Shown: positions 32,845 through 40,369 of the stretch, piece after piece
How positions within the stretch are numbered: position 1 is the stretch's first letter
How the letters are laid out: each line of letters opens with the position of its first letter
Assembly (NCBI RefSeq): GCF_002845985.1
Contig: NZ_PDFK01000007.1
Coordinates: forward strand, 106,037-170,036
Reading direction: 5' to 3'
Length of the DNA: 64,000 nucleotides
From: Lysinibacillus fusiformis
GTDB taxonomy: Bacteria; Bacillota; Bacilli; Bacillales_A; Planococcaceae
Notes under the pieces: model-generated
Seen by the model: only the letters and a program-made list of their open reading frames with translations
What the model was told of the DNA's origin: nothing
Databases searched by the model: none
Position numbers and translations under genes: made by a program

Positions 32845-33342
32845 ATGAAAAAATGGATGATGAGTATGTTGACAATGATTCTATGTATCGTAACACCAGT
32901 AGCTGCTTTTGCACAAGAAGAAGAAACTGCAGAACCTACAGAAGGAGGTTTTCATCTCGAAATTAATGCTTCGGACAATTCTGAGCAAGTTTACGAAATC
33001 GATGGGATTGAATTTAGAGTACTTCCTACATTTACAAGAGCGGGGATAAATGCAACAAAGACAGTTGTAATGACTGATCTTTATAATAACGCTAACCTTG
33101 GTTCGGTAGTCATAAATGCAACATGTATATCTGATGGGAAAATTGTAGGGGCTACAAATCATTCAGCCAAGATTATCAATAAACCATCTTCTTCTAACTT
33201 GAAAGCAACAGGTACTTCTGTTGATAAGAATAATACTGCTATGTTAATCGTTAATGCCAAAGTATCCTATACTGGTTCAACAGGAACAAACAGTGGGGGA
33301 ACAATCTCGATGTATGTATATGCCAATGGTGTTTATAACTGA
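32845..33342 (+). CDS. Secreted protein of unknown function
   Basis: 165 residues with a signal peptide (KKWMMSMLTMILCIV, likely cut after AAFAQ near residue 24) followed by an acidic start EEETAEPTEGG and a beta-rich, Thr/Asn/Ser-rich remainder with no cysteines in the mature part beyond one. Not recognised. It starts 102 bases after the BlaR1-like gene, behind AGAGAGGG, so it may be the regulated target of the repressor/sensor pair. Confidence 0.75.
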   Translation: MKKWMMSMLTMILCIVTPVAAFAQEEETAEPTEGGFHLEINASDNSEQVYEIDGIEFRVLPTFTRAGINATKTVVMTDLYNNANLGSVVINATCISDGKIVGATNHSAKIINKPSSSNLKATGTSVDKNNTAMLIVNAKVSYTGSTGTNSGGTISMYVYANGVYN

Positions 33343-33386
33343 TAAGTTAAATTTAAAAAAACAACCTCTTTTACTAAAATGATATT

Positions 33387-33535
33387 GAGGCTGGGACATA
33401 ACTCATTTTATTGAGAAAAAGCAAAAAACGAATGTTACTTTTGTGATTTATTAAAGTTTATGTGTTCTAATAACGCAAAAAAATGTTAGACCAAACTTGT
33501 AAATGGTCTAACATTTTTTCTTTTGTCCCAGCCTC
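33387..33535. repeat. Inverted-repeat element GAGGCTGGGACA...TGTCCCAGCCTC
   Basis: Perfect 12-base inverted terminal repeats 149 bases apart. Inside, at 33481-33518, is a perfect terminator hairpin AAATGTTAGACCA / TGGTCTAACATTT with trailing T. This type of GAGGCTGGGACA element recurs in firmicute intergenic regions; a decayed relative is at 56308-56450 here. Confidence 0.7.
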
Positions 33536-33584
33536 TTCTTACGATTAGTCAACCTTATTTAAAGAGTAATTTATATTTTTATGG

Positions 33585-33622
33585 GTGTGAAGTGGTGAGG
33601 GATATCCCTCACCACTTCACAC
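33585..33622. repeat. Perfect 38-base palindrome with no loop
   Basis: Arms of 19 bases starting GTGTGAAGTGGTGAGG centred on GATATC, continuing to 33582-33625 with one wobble. It lies about 80 bases beyond the 3' end of the IS110 transposase gene. Confidence 0.85.
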
Positions 33623-33702
33623 TCATTTTTAGATACGCCAAAAAGACCTGACGATTTTTATTTTTTTCGAAAGGTCATTATGATATAGTTCTTTATAGGT
33701 GA

Positions 33703-34926
33703 TTACGATTTCTGAGCTGGTAGTGCGGACTCATAATCGTAAAGAATGCCACGCGTCAGTAACTGAAATGTCACTTTCAGAAACTTATTGATGCAGGCGA
33801 TGATCGCAACCTTATGAGGCTTCCTCTGAGGTTGCTTTTTTAATTTGTAGTAATAGTCCACAAAATGATTCGGTTTTCCTTTAGCCATAAGCATGGCGCA
33901 CACCATAAAATATAAAATCTTCCGTAAATGTTTGTTTCCTCGTTTATTAATCCTGTCTCGATATTGCGTATTTCCAGACTGGTACCGCATAATATCAATG
34001 CCTGTGTAAGCGTTCAGTTGTTTCGCATTTTGAAAGCGGCGGATGTCACCAATCTCTCCAATTAATCGGCACGCCGTTGAATCGCCAATCCCAGGAATCG
34101 AACGAAATACTAGATATTCTTTTCGTCCTTCCGACAATTCCACCATCTGTTTCACAAGCGCATCTTTCTTCTCTAATAAATCCGCAATGCGAGCTGCGTA
34201 ATCTCGTGCTTGATCACAACGAATATCTGTGGGTTTAATCGCTGGGTAACTATTTTCAGCTGCTTCTAATAATGTAATAGCTTTAGCCTCCGCACGCATT
34301 AGCGAGAGGTTTTTTCGCGTATTGACCTTTAAACGATTTTTAATCATCGTTTTTGAATGGGCCTGTAAAAGTGCGGGGTGCGGATAGAGTTGTACAATAT
34401 TTAAAAATAGTGCGGAACTTGGTGTAATCAGCTTTTCTAATTCTGGAAAACTTAGCTGTAAAATGGCATGCATTCTACTTTTGAGTAAAATGATTTCTTC
34501 GTCAATTTCATCGTAATAACGAGTCAGTGCACGCATCTGTTCATAATAATCGTCTTGTATGTACGTTGTTTCGCGTTCCATTTTGAAATGTGTCTTCGCG
34601 AGTTCATGGGCATCACTGATATCAGTTTTATTGCGACGCATCGTTGCCATCTGTAAATTCGCTTCAAGTGGATTCATGCGGCAGTATGCATAGCCGTAAT
34701 CTTTGAAAAATGCTTCGACAGGTTTTGAATAGATGCCTGTTGCTTCAAATACGATAGCTGGCGCTTGTCCATCTTGCTTTGTTATCTCTTCCATTCGTTC
34801 GTGTAATCGCTCGAAATCACACCGTGTATGATGTAGCATACCTTCAAACTCACATTGGCGATGACCATCATAAATCGCAACGGTACTTTTTCCTTTACTG
34901 ACATCTAACGCAATGACATGTTTCAT
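33703..34926 (-). CDS. IS110-family transposase
   Basis: 407-residue DEDD transposase. RuvC-like acidic residues appear in IALDVSKGKS, IVFEATGIYS and NKTDISDAHELAK. The C-terminal transposase_20 domain has RSIPGIGDSTACRLIGEIGD and the conserved serine region QLNAYTGIDIMRYQSGN. I chose the start ATG at 34926 because AAGGAG lies 9 bases before it on the minus strand; an upstream in-frame ATG at 34965 lacks such a site. The frame is intact, so the element may still be active. Confidence 0.93.
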   Translation of the reverse strand: MKHVIALDVSKGKSTVAIYDGHRQCEFEGMLHHTRCDFERLHERMEEITKQDGQAPAIVFEATGIYSKPVEAFFKDYGYAYCRMNPLEANLQMATMRRNKTDISDAHELAKTHFKMERETTYIQDDYYEQMRALTRYYDEIDEEIILLKSRMHAILQLSFPELEKLITPSSALFLNIVQLYPHPALLQAHSKTMIKNRLKVNTRKNLSLMRAEAKAITLLEAAENSYPAIKPTDIRCDQARDYAARIADLLEKKDALVKQMVELSEGRKEYLVFRSIPGIGDSTACRLIGEIGDIRRFQNAKQLNAYTGIDIMRYQSGNTQYRDRINKRGNKHLRKILYFMVCAMLMAKGKPNHFVDYYYKLKKQPQRKPHKVAIIACINKFLKVTFQLLTRGILYDYESALPAQKS

Positions 34927-35105
34927 CTCATTCTTCTCCTTTTGATCAATCATAGAAGCCTTCACAGTACCTTATCGATTCCACTTTCTTATACACGATC
35001 TCTTGGACCCAACATACTAAACTGATTCATATAAGGGCATGAAGTTAGCCGGTTTAATATACGGACTCACAAATGGTCCCAGAGGCTGGTCGGCTTTTCT
35101 TCACT
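34927..35105 (-). ncRNA. Candidate IS110 bridge-RNA region
   Basis: About 180 bases upstream of the transposase with no coding potential on the sense strand. In IS110-group elements studied as IS621 this position encodes the RNA that pairs with donor and target DNA. I infer it by position only; I did not fold it or find the loops. Confidence 0.35.
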
Positions 35106-35120
35106 TCTACTATAAAAAAA

Positions 35121-35156
35121 TAGTAGCACAAACCATGGCCCTGGTTTGTACTACTA
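35121..35156. repeat. Hairpin in front of the IS3 orfA gene
   Basis: TAGTAG plus ACAAACCA paired with TGGTTTGT plus CTACTA, one mismatch. A further CTACTA at 35107-35112 can pair with the same TAGTAG, so two alternative hairpins are possible. It could limit read-in transcription of the transposase. Confidence 0.55.
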
Positions 35157-35172
35157 ATGTTAGTATGTTTCT

Positions 35173-35493
35173 ATGGCTCGAAAAAACAAGGTTTATTCAA
35201 ATGAATTGAAATTAGAAGTAGTACAAGCTTATTTAAAAGGCAATGAACGCCCGCAAAAAATTGCAGAAAAATATGGCATTCAAAATCGTTCGCAGGTGGT
35301 AGCTTGGGTCAAAAAGTTTAAAGAAATGGGTTCGATTAAAGCGTTTAACCGCCTTCCATCCGTTGGTTCTGGAGCGAAAGGTGTGAAGAATCCTCTGAAA
35401 GGTAAACGAGTTCACTTTAAAGATGTGGAAGAAGAACGGGATTACTATAAGGCACAGGTGGAATACCTAAAAAAGCAGTATCCAAATCTGTAA
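35173..35493 (+). CDS. IS3-family transposase OrfA
   Basis: 106-residue helix-turn-helix protein that binds the ends of the element: YSNELKLEVVQAYLKGN, KIAEKYGIQNRSQVVAWVKKF, then a coiled coil (DVEEERDYYKAQVEYLKKQ). ATG 35173 in the series TTTCTATGGCTCG has no strong ribosome site. Frame is intact, but its partner orfB is broken. Confidence 0.85.
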   Translation: MARKNKVYSNELKLEVVQAYLKGNERPQKIAEKYGIQNRSQVVAWVKKFKEMGSIKAFNRLPSVGSGAKGVKNPLKGKRVHFKDVEEERDYYKAQVEYLKKQYPNL

Positions 35494-35501
35494 ATGGAGG
35501 C

Positions 35502-36387
35502 ATGCCAACTTATCCAGAGCGATATCGAATTATTGATGAGATGAAGAATCGTTACCCAATTACGTGGCTAACTGAAATGGCTAAAGTGCAACGTTCAGGC
35601 TATTATAGGTGGGGAAAAATGGAAATGTATCGTTACATAAACAGGATGATATCCTTTTAAAGGAGCACATTTTATCGATTCATCAAACAAATAAAGTGTA
35701 TGGCTACCCACGTATGCAAATCGCCTTAAGAGACAAAGGATTCAAAGTAAATCACAAGAAAGTCTATGATTAATGAGTGAGCTAGGAATTCAATTCATTA
35801 TCCGTAAGAAGCGTCGTGTGTGGAAAAACCAAGTATCTCGTGTATTCGATAACATCGTAGAACGCCAATTTAAAGAGCGTACAGAAAATGAAGTATTCGT
35901 CACAGATATTACATACTTACCAACCAAAACTGGTTTTCTCTATCTTTCTGCGGTTCGAGATTTATATAATAACGAAATTGTCGCTTGGAAGATAAGCAAA
36001 CGAAACGATCTAAAACTGGTCATGGATACGCTTGAAGAATTGACAGCAAAAAGAAATGTGTATCGAAGTATTCTCCATTCAGATCAAGGCTTTCAATACA
36101 CATCGATTAACTATCATCAAACAGTGGAACAACTCGGTATGATTGGCAGCCATTCTCGAAAAGGGAACTGTCACGATAATGCCTGTATTGAATCATTCTT
36201 CTCCCATTTTAAAAGCGAGTGTTTGTATCTACTACAGGATAATTCTGAAGTAGAGATTATCCAAGCAGTTGAGCAATATATCTACTTTTACAACTATAAA
36301 CGTTTTCAAAAACGACTCAACCATCTAGCGCCGATAGAATATCGACACCAGATGGTTGAGTCGTTTTTTTTAGCGCTGTCTACTTGA
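35502..36387 (+). pseudogene. IS3-family transposase OrfB, two frameshifts
   Basis: DDE integrase (rve) of the IS3/IS150 group in three frames. Frame 1 runs from ATG 35502 to about 35617, where an A run of five (six expected) shifts it; frame 2 covers LLKEHILSIHQTNKVYGYP to about 35769; a lost base in TATGATTAATG shifts to frame 3, which holds the catalytic core: VFVTDITYLPTK, LHSDQGFQYTS and HDNACIESFFSHFKSE. Two independent single-base deletions mean no full-length transposase. Confidence 0.88.
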
Positions 36388-36413
36388 CAGGGGTAAGTCC
36401 ACAGGATTTTATA

Positions 36414-36560
36414 CTAGTCTTTTTGTTTATTATCTAAATCTAATTGCTGCTGATATTGAATTAATGGTTTATCTACTGTTTTATCAATGGGCATGATGAT
36501 AACTCGTGATTCAATTTGTGGTACGTTGAGTTCTTTTAGAAGATGTAGTAAGTTTTGCAT
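36414..36560 (-). CDS. Small unrecognised protein, 48 residues
   Basis: ATG 36560 on the minus strand has an excellent AAAGGAGGATTCAAG site. The product starts MQNLLHLLKELNVPQIES and ends in a charged tail. Not recognised. Its start lies inside the overlapping small gene 36511-36687 in another frame, so the two are probably translationally coupled. Confidence 0.5.
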   Translation of the reverse strand: MQNLLHLLKELNVPQIESRVIIMPIDKTVDKPLIQYQQQLDLDNKQKD

Positions 36561-36687
36561 CTTGAATCCTCCTTTCGTTTGCATAGAAATCAAAGAAGCG
36601 CTCAATAACCTTTTTTGAAACGCCGACTTCTTCGCATGTATCTAGTAATCTATTCTTCCAGTTTGTATCTAGTTTTTTTTGTTCCAT
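36511..36687 (-). CDS. Small unrecognised protein, 58 residues
   Basis: ATG 36687 on the minus strand, GAGGA 8 bases upstream. The product has a charged helical start (EQKKLDTNWKNRLLDTC) and a possible helix-turn-helix-like stretch (CEEVGVSKKVIERFFDFY). It overlaps the 48-residue gene by 50 bases. A terminator-like hairpin 12 bases in front of its ribosome site suggests attenuation. Function unknown. Confidence 0.5.
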   Translation of the reverse strand: MEQKKLDTNWKNRLLDTCEEVGVSKKVIERFFDFYANERRIQDAKLTTSSKRTQRTTN

Positions 36688-36698
36688 TGAAGTTCCTC

Positions 36699-36762
36699 AA
36701 AAAAATGAAGACCACAGAACATGGTTATCTCTAGGGATAACATCATGTAATCTGCGGTCTTC
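36699..36762 (-). terminator. Terminator/attenuator hairpin in front of the small minus-strand genes
   Basis: GAAGACC (36707-36713) pairs with GGTCTTC (36756-36762); CAGA/TCTG, ACATG/CATGT and GTTATC/GATAAC extend the stem. On the minus strand it is followed by ATTTTTTTG. No gene lies upstream on that strand for kilobases, so it reads as a leader attenuator. Confidence 0.6.
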
Positions 36763-37202
36763 GCTTATAGTGATTATGTTATTAAATTTGAATTACTGGT
36801 TAATTCAGGATTCATAATATCTTTGCTAATTTTAATACTTTCAACAAAATTATTTTTAGAGAAATTTAAAAGATGAAGTGGGAAAATTCACTTCGCCGTC
36901 CGACTACAAGTAAAATTATTCAATGAAGTTTATTATAATATTCATTCGCTTTAATTATTTTCGGATTATAGATATAAACAATTACTTATTATCTATTTTG
37001 AGGACATTGTGATGTATACTATAAATTATATAGTGAAATGACCATTTATGTTAAATTCCGTTATTAATTATTAAGCGTTCTATTAAAACAATTTAATATA
37101 AAGATAATATTTGAAGTTGAAAAGAATACTTTGAAGAAGGGTATTTTTCTCTGAGATTTAAATACTATGTATTTTCTTTACATAATCGAAGGAGTATGTT
37201 AA
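36763..37202. other. Gene-free AT-rich stretch
   Basis: No supported gene. Contains a short inverted repeat GAAGTGGGAAAATTCACTTC near 36873-36892 and very AT-rich DNA that could hold promoters for the small genes on either side. Confidence 0.5.
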
Positions 37203-37379
37203 ATGCGTAAAATAACATATTTTGATGAAGGTTCAGCAACAGATATTCTGCTAATTGAACATGGAGGACAAATTTCCTCTATTGACGAAAGCAATGGGAC
37301 GGTTAGTCTGACGGGAGAAGCAGGCGAGAATATTTCAGCTGGATTTTACAACATTCGTAAATTTGGCGCTTATGCATGA
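37203..37379 (+). CDS. Small unrecognised protein, 58 residues, at the start of the TIR cluster
   Basis: ATG 37203 has GAAGGAG 8 bases upstream. It begins MRKITYFDEGSATDILLIEHGG, then SSIDESNGTVSLTGEAGEN and ends abruptly at FGAYA. It reads like the N-terminal part of a larger soluble protein, so it may be a truncation. The following 300 bases up to 37679 hold no gene. Confidence 0.5.
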   Translation: MRKITYFDEGSATDILLIEHGGQISSIDESNGTVSLTGEAGENISAGFYNIRKFGAYA

Positions 37380-37618
37380 AAGCAAATATCAAATGTAAAC
37401 ACCCCGAAGTATAAATTCAAGAAAAAGTAAATAAAAAAATTATTGTTATGCTACTTGGATACAATAGCTACTAAAGCTAAGAAAAGTCTCAGAACTAACT
37501 ATTTACAAGTACATTATAGCTTAGGGAAATAGTTTAAAGGACTACAATTTTGAGTAAATTATCCTAACTTTAAGGAACGTACAATATATAAAATATACAT
37601 ATATTTGTAATTTATTAG

Positions 37619-37627
37619 TGGTATAAT
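37619..37627 (+). promoter_or_regulatory. Extended -10 promoter before the ThsB-like gene
   Basis: TGGTATAAT, an extended -10 box, 52 bases before the start codon. No good -35 element is visible. Confidence 0.45.
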
Positions 37628-37679
37628 AATGGTAACATTCTAGATTTACTTTTTAATTTTAATACTTGGAGGGAAATAC

Positions 37680-38163
37680 ATGGCACATAAAGTTTTTGTA
37701 AGTTATCATCATGCGAATGACCAGGCAAAAGCAGATTACTTGAGAACTGCATATGGTAAGGATAATACACTTATTGATAGATCACTTCCTGCAGAAGTTG
37801 ATAGTGATGATAATGATTATATTTCTTTCACTAATTAGAACTAATCATTTAAATGATTCAACAGTGACCATAGTTTTAATTGGAAGGGAAACTTCTAAAA
37901 GGAAATGGGTTGATAGGGAGATATATTCTTCCCTTAGACCTTATGGCAGTCGAAGTCGTAATGGTCTGTTAAGAATTTATTTACCAACAGCAGGTGAGAC
38001 ACCAGCACGTTTACAAGATAATATTGACAGTAGGTATGCAGTAACAATGAACTGGAGAGATTTATCAACTAAGTTAGATTCTAAAATTGAAGAAGCATTT
38101 AATAATCGTTCTAAAGGGGAATTGGTTCGAAATTCTCGGGAAAGAAGAAAACGAAATAGCTAG
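37680..38163 (+). pseudogene. ThsB-like TIR-domain gene with a frameshift
   Basis: TIR-like (DUF1863/MTH538) protein of the kind found as ThsB in Thoeris anti-phage systems, where it makes a cyclic ADP-ribose type signal after infection. ATG 37680 follows TTGGAGGG. Frame 1 encodes AHKVFVSYHHANDQAKADYL to a stop at 37836; the rest continues one frame over: VTIVLIGRETSKRKWVDREI, GLLRIYLP, ARLQDNIDS. A single extra base in the T run at about 37824-37828 explains it. Either the gene is dead, or frameshifting on the T run makes a little protein. It directly precedes the TIR-TIR-SLOG gene. Confidence 0.75.
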
Positions 38164-38236
38164 TAAAGTATAAGACCATTCTAATTTAAGAAATGGTCTT
38201 ATGTTTTTGGAAAAACAGGTAAAATTGGGGGGATAA

Positions 38237-40285
38237 ATGGTGGATATAATAAATCCTTTAAATATTTTTATTGCTTGGCATTCATCCTTTGAGAATGGGA
38301 GAGATTTAGCCAATTCGATTTTTTCTTATTATAATCATAACATTAATAATCCACTATCTCGCGGAATTGGAATACCCGTCTACTTTAGAACAGGTCAAGC
38401 ACCATTAAATATTGACTTAACTAATGCTGAATATAATGCAGTTATATTATTAGTGGATGATAATATGGTCATTGATAAACAATGGGAGAAATACATAGAA
38501 GAAATTTTAATGCAAGTAGAAAAATCTAACGCTAAAAGCATAATATTGCCTATAGCTATTTCTGATAATGCTTTTAAACTTCCTAATAAGCTTCCTACAA
38601 AAAACTTTATTAGATTATATGATGTTGATTCTAATGAAGAGGATTTTTTATTAAGTAGAACTACTCATGAATTATGTAGATTACTTTACAATATTGATAG
38701 AGTAAATCATGAAAGTACTGATGAACAAAAAAGTCCTCCACCATTAAAGCTTTTTATCAGTCATGCAAAAGAAGATGGTGTGGGTGTTGCGAAAAAACTA
38801 AGTGATTATGTGCAGAGTCAATCTCCTGTTAAAACTTTTTTTGATGCGAATGATATTGCTATTGGCTATGATTTTCCAGAAGAAATAGAAGGAAATATCC
38901 AAACGTCTGTCTTACTAGTAATTCACACTGATAAATATTCTACAAGAGAATGGTGTAGGAGAGAGATATTATTAGCCAAAAAAAATAATCGACCAATAAT
39001 TGTTGTTAATTTATATGAAGAAGGGGAAGAACGTATTTTTCCGTACTTAGGAAATCTAAAAACAATAAGATTCAATAAAGATTTAGAAGAAAAGATAATG
39101 TATGAAAAAATTATTCTGATTACATTGAAAGAAACATTAAGATATAAATATCATCAAATGTTTGTAATTTATTTAACAAAAAAATTCTATATTAACCAAG
39201 TTGAAATTATCTCCCAGCCTCCTGAACTATTATCATTAATAAAATTGAATAGCAGTGTAAATAAATTAACAATTTATCCTGATCCTCCACTTAGCGAAGA
39301 AGAAATAGATATAATTACAGGGGTTGCAGATGATATGCAATTTTATACACCAACCTATATACCTTTATTAAAGGAAAAGGGTGAGTATGAAATTCATGAA
39401 TTGTCATTTTTAGATGGTCTTAATGTGGGAATTTCTATTTCAGAAAGTCAAAACATTAAAGAGTTAGGTTTTGAACATATTCATTTGCAAGATGCACTTG
39501 TAGAATTCACCAGATATCTGCTAGCTAGTGGTGCCTCAATTTCTTATGGTGGTGATGTTAAATATGACACAGAATTTAATTTTGCTAATATTTTATTTGA
39601 TTTAGTGACCAATTATCAACAAGAACATAAAAGGCCTTCTGATCAAATAACAAACTATGTTTCTTACCCGATTTATACACAAATTTCTACTAATTTATTA
39701 GCTAAGTTAAGTGATGTTGCTAGATTTATTAATGTTGATCCCCCAGAAGATTTAGTAGGCAATCATGATAAAATTTATAAGGGAGAAACTATAGAAGATT
39801 TATATGTTTGGTCCAGAAGTCTTACTTTAATGCGCCAAAGAATGAATGATGATATTAATGCTAGGATTATAATAGGAGGAAAGTTAACTGGTTATAAAGG
39901 AACAATGCCAGGAGTAGTTGAGGAAGCGTATCTCGCATTTTTACATAAAAAGCCTGTCTATTTAGTTGGTTCTATGGGAGGTGCATCTAAAGTTATTATA
40001 GATGCTATAAGTGGAGAAAAACCGGAAGAACTCACTGAGGATTATCAATTTAGGAATGGTAAATATAAAGATTTATATACAAAATATAATGAACTAGCAG
40101 AGCAAAATAGATTAGAATTAATAAATTACGAAAAATTGATTTCCTTCTTTAATGATGTAGGAATTGAAGGATTAAACAATGGTTTAAGTATCGAGGAAAA
40201 CAAAAAGCTATTTAAATCTACTAATACCACAGAAATGATAAGTTTAGTATTAAAAGGATTGATGGCTATTAATCATCAAAATTAA
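38237..40285 (+). CDS. TIR-TIR-SLOG fusion, predicted Thoeris-like NADase effector
   Basis: 682 residues in three parts. Residues 7-125: a divergent TIR-like domain (NIFIAWHSSFENG, AVILLVDDNMV). Residues 168-285: a canonical TIR domain (KLFISHAKEDG, TFFDANDIAIG, and STREWCRREILLAKK with candidate catalytic Glu243). About 390-600: a SLOG-type Rossmann domain (GISISES, LLASGASISYGGDVK, RIIIGGKLTGYKG, GVVEEAYLAF, VYLVGSMGGASK). SLOG in ThsA binds the TIR-made cyclic nucleotide and switches on NAD destruction; here a TIR replaces the SIR2 NADase. ATG 38237 may be GTG/ATG 38240; GGGGGG site upstream. No signal or membrane segment. Confidence 0.85.
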   Translation: MVDIINPLNIFIAWHSSFENGRDLANSIFSYYNHNINNPLSRGIGIPVYFRTGQAPLNIDLTNAEYNAVILLVDDNMVIDKQWEKYIEEILMQVEKSNAKSIILPIAISDNAFKLPNKLPTKNFIRLYDVDSNEEDFLLSRTTHELCRLLYNIDRVNHESTDEQKSPPPLKLFISHAKEDGVGVAKKLSDYVQSQSPVKTFFDANDIAIGYDFPEEIEGNIQTSVLLVIHTDKYSTREWCRREILLAKKNNRPIIVVNLYEEGEERIFPYLGNLKTIRFNKDLEEKIMYEKIILITLKETLRYKYHQMFVIYLTKKFYINQVEIISQPPELLSLIKLNSSVNKLTIYPDPPLSEEEIDIITGVADDMQFYTPTYIPLLKEKGEYEIHELSFLDGLNVGISISESQNIKELGFEHIHLQDALVEFTRYLLASGASISYGGDVKYDTEFNFANILFDLVTNYQQEHKRPSDQITNYVSYPIYTQISTNLLAKLSDVARFINVDPPEDLVGNHDKIYKGETIEDLYVWSRSLTLMRQRMNDDINARIIIGGKLTGYKGTMPGVVEEAYLAFLHKKPVYLVGSMGGASKVIIDAISGEKPEELTEDYQFRNGKYKDLYTKYNELAEQNRLELINYEKLISFFNDVGIEGLNNGLSIEENKKLFKSTNTTEMISLVLKGLMAINHQN

Positions 40286-40369
40286 TACTAATAAATATTT
40301 ATTAAAACGATAAATGAAAATAGAGTTCAGTACACTAAAACCTTATACTTTAGGGAGGAATTAAATACA

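Larger units (their letters stand above)
33640..35105 (-). mobile_element. IS110-family insertion sequence
   Basis: Transposase gene plus flanking non-coding ends; IS110 elements have no clear inverted repeats, so both limits are approximate. The 5' non-coding part (about 34927-35105) is where IS110-group elements encode the guide (bridge) RNA. Confidence 0.7.
35113..36405 (+). mobile_element. Decayed IS3-family element
   Basis: OrfA followed by a twice-frameshifted orfB. The right end contains CTTGACAGGGGTAAGTCCA after the orfB stop; I cannot find the matching inverted repeat on the left, where the IS110 element abuts, so the left end may be lost. Limits approximate. Confidence 0.65.

Noticed and set aside
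34927..35172. A further small gene between the IS110 and IS3 transposases
   Set aside because: No start codon with a ribosome site and no frame of useful length on either strand; better explained as IS ends.
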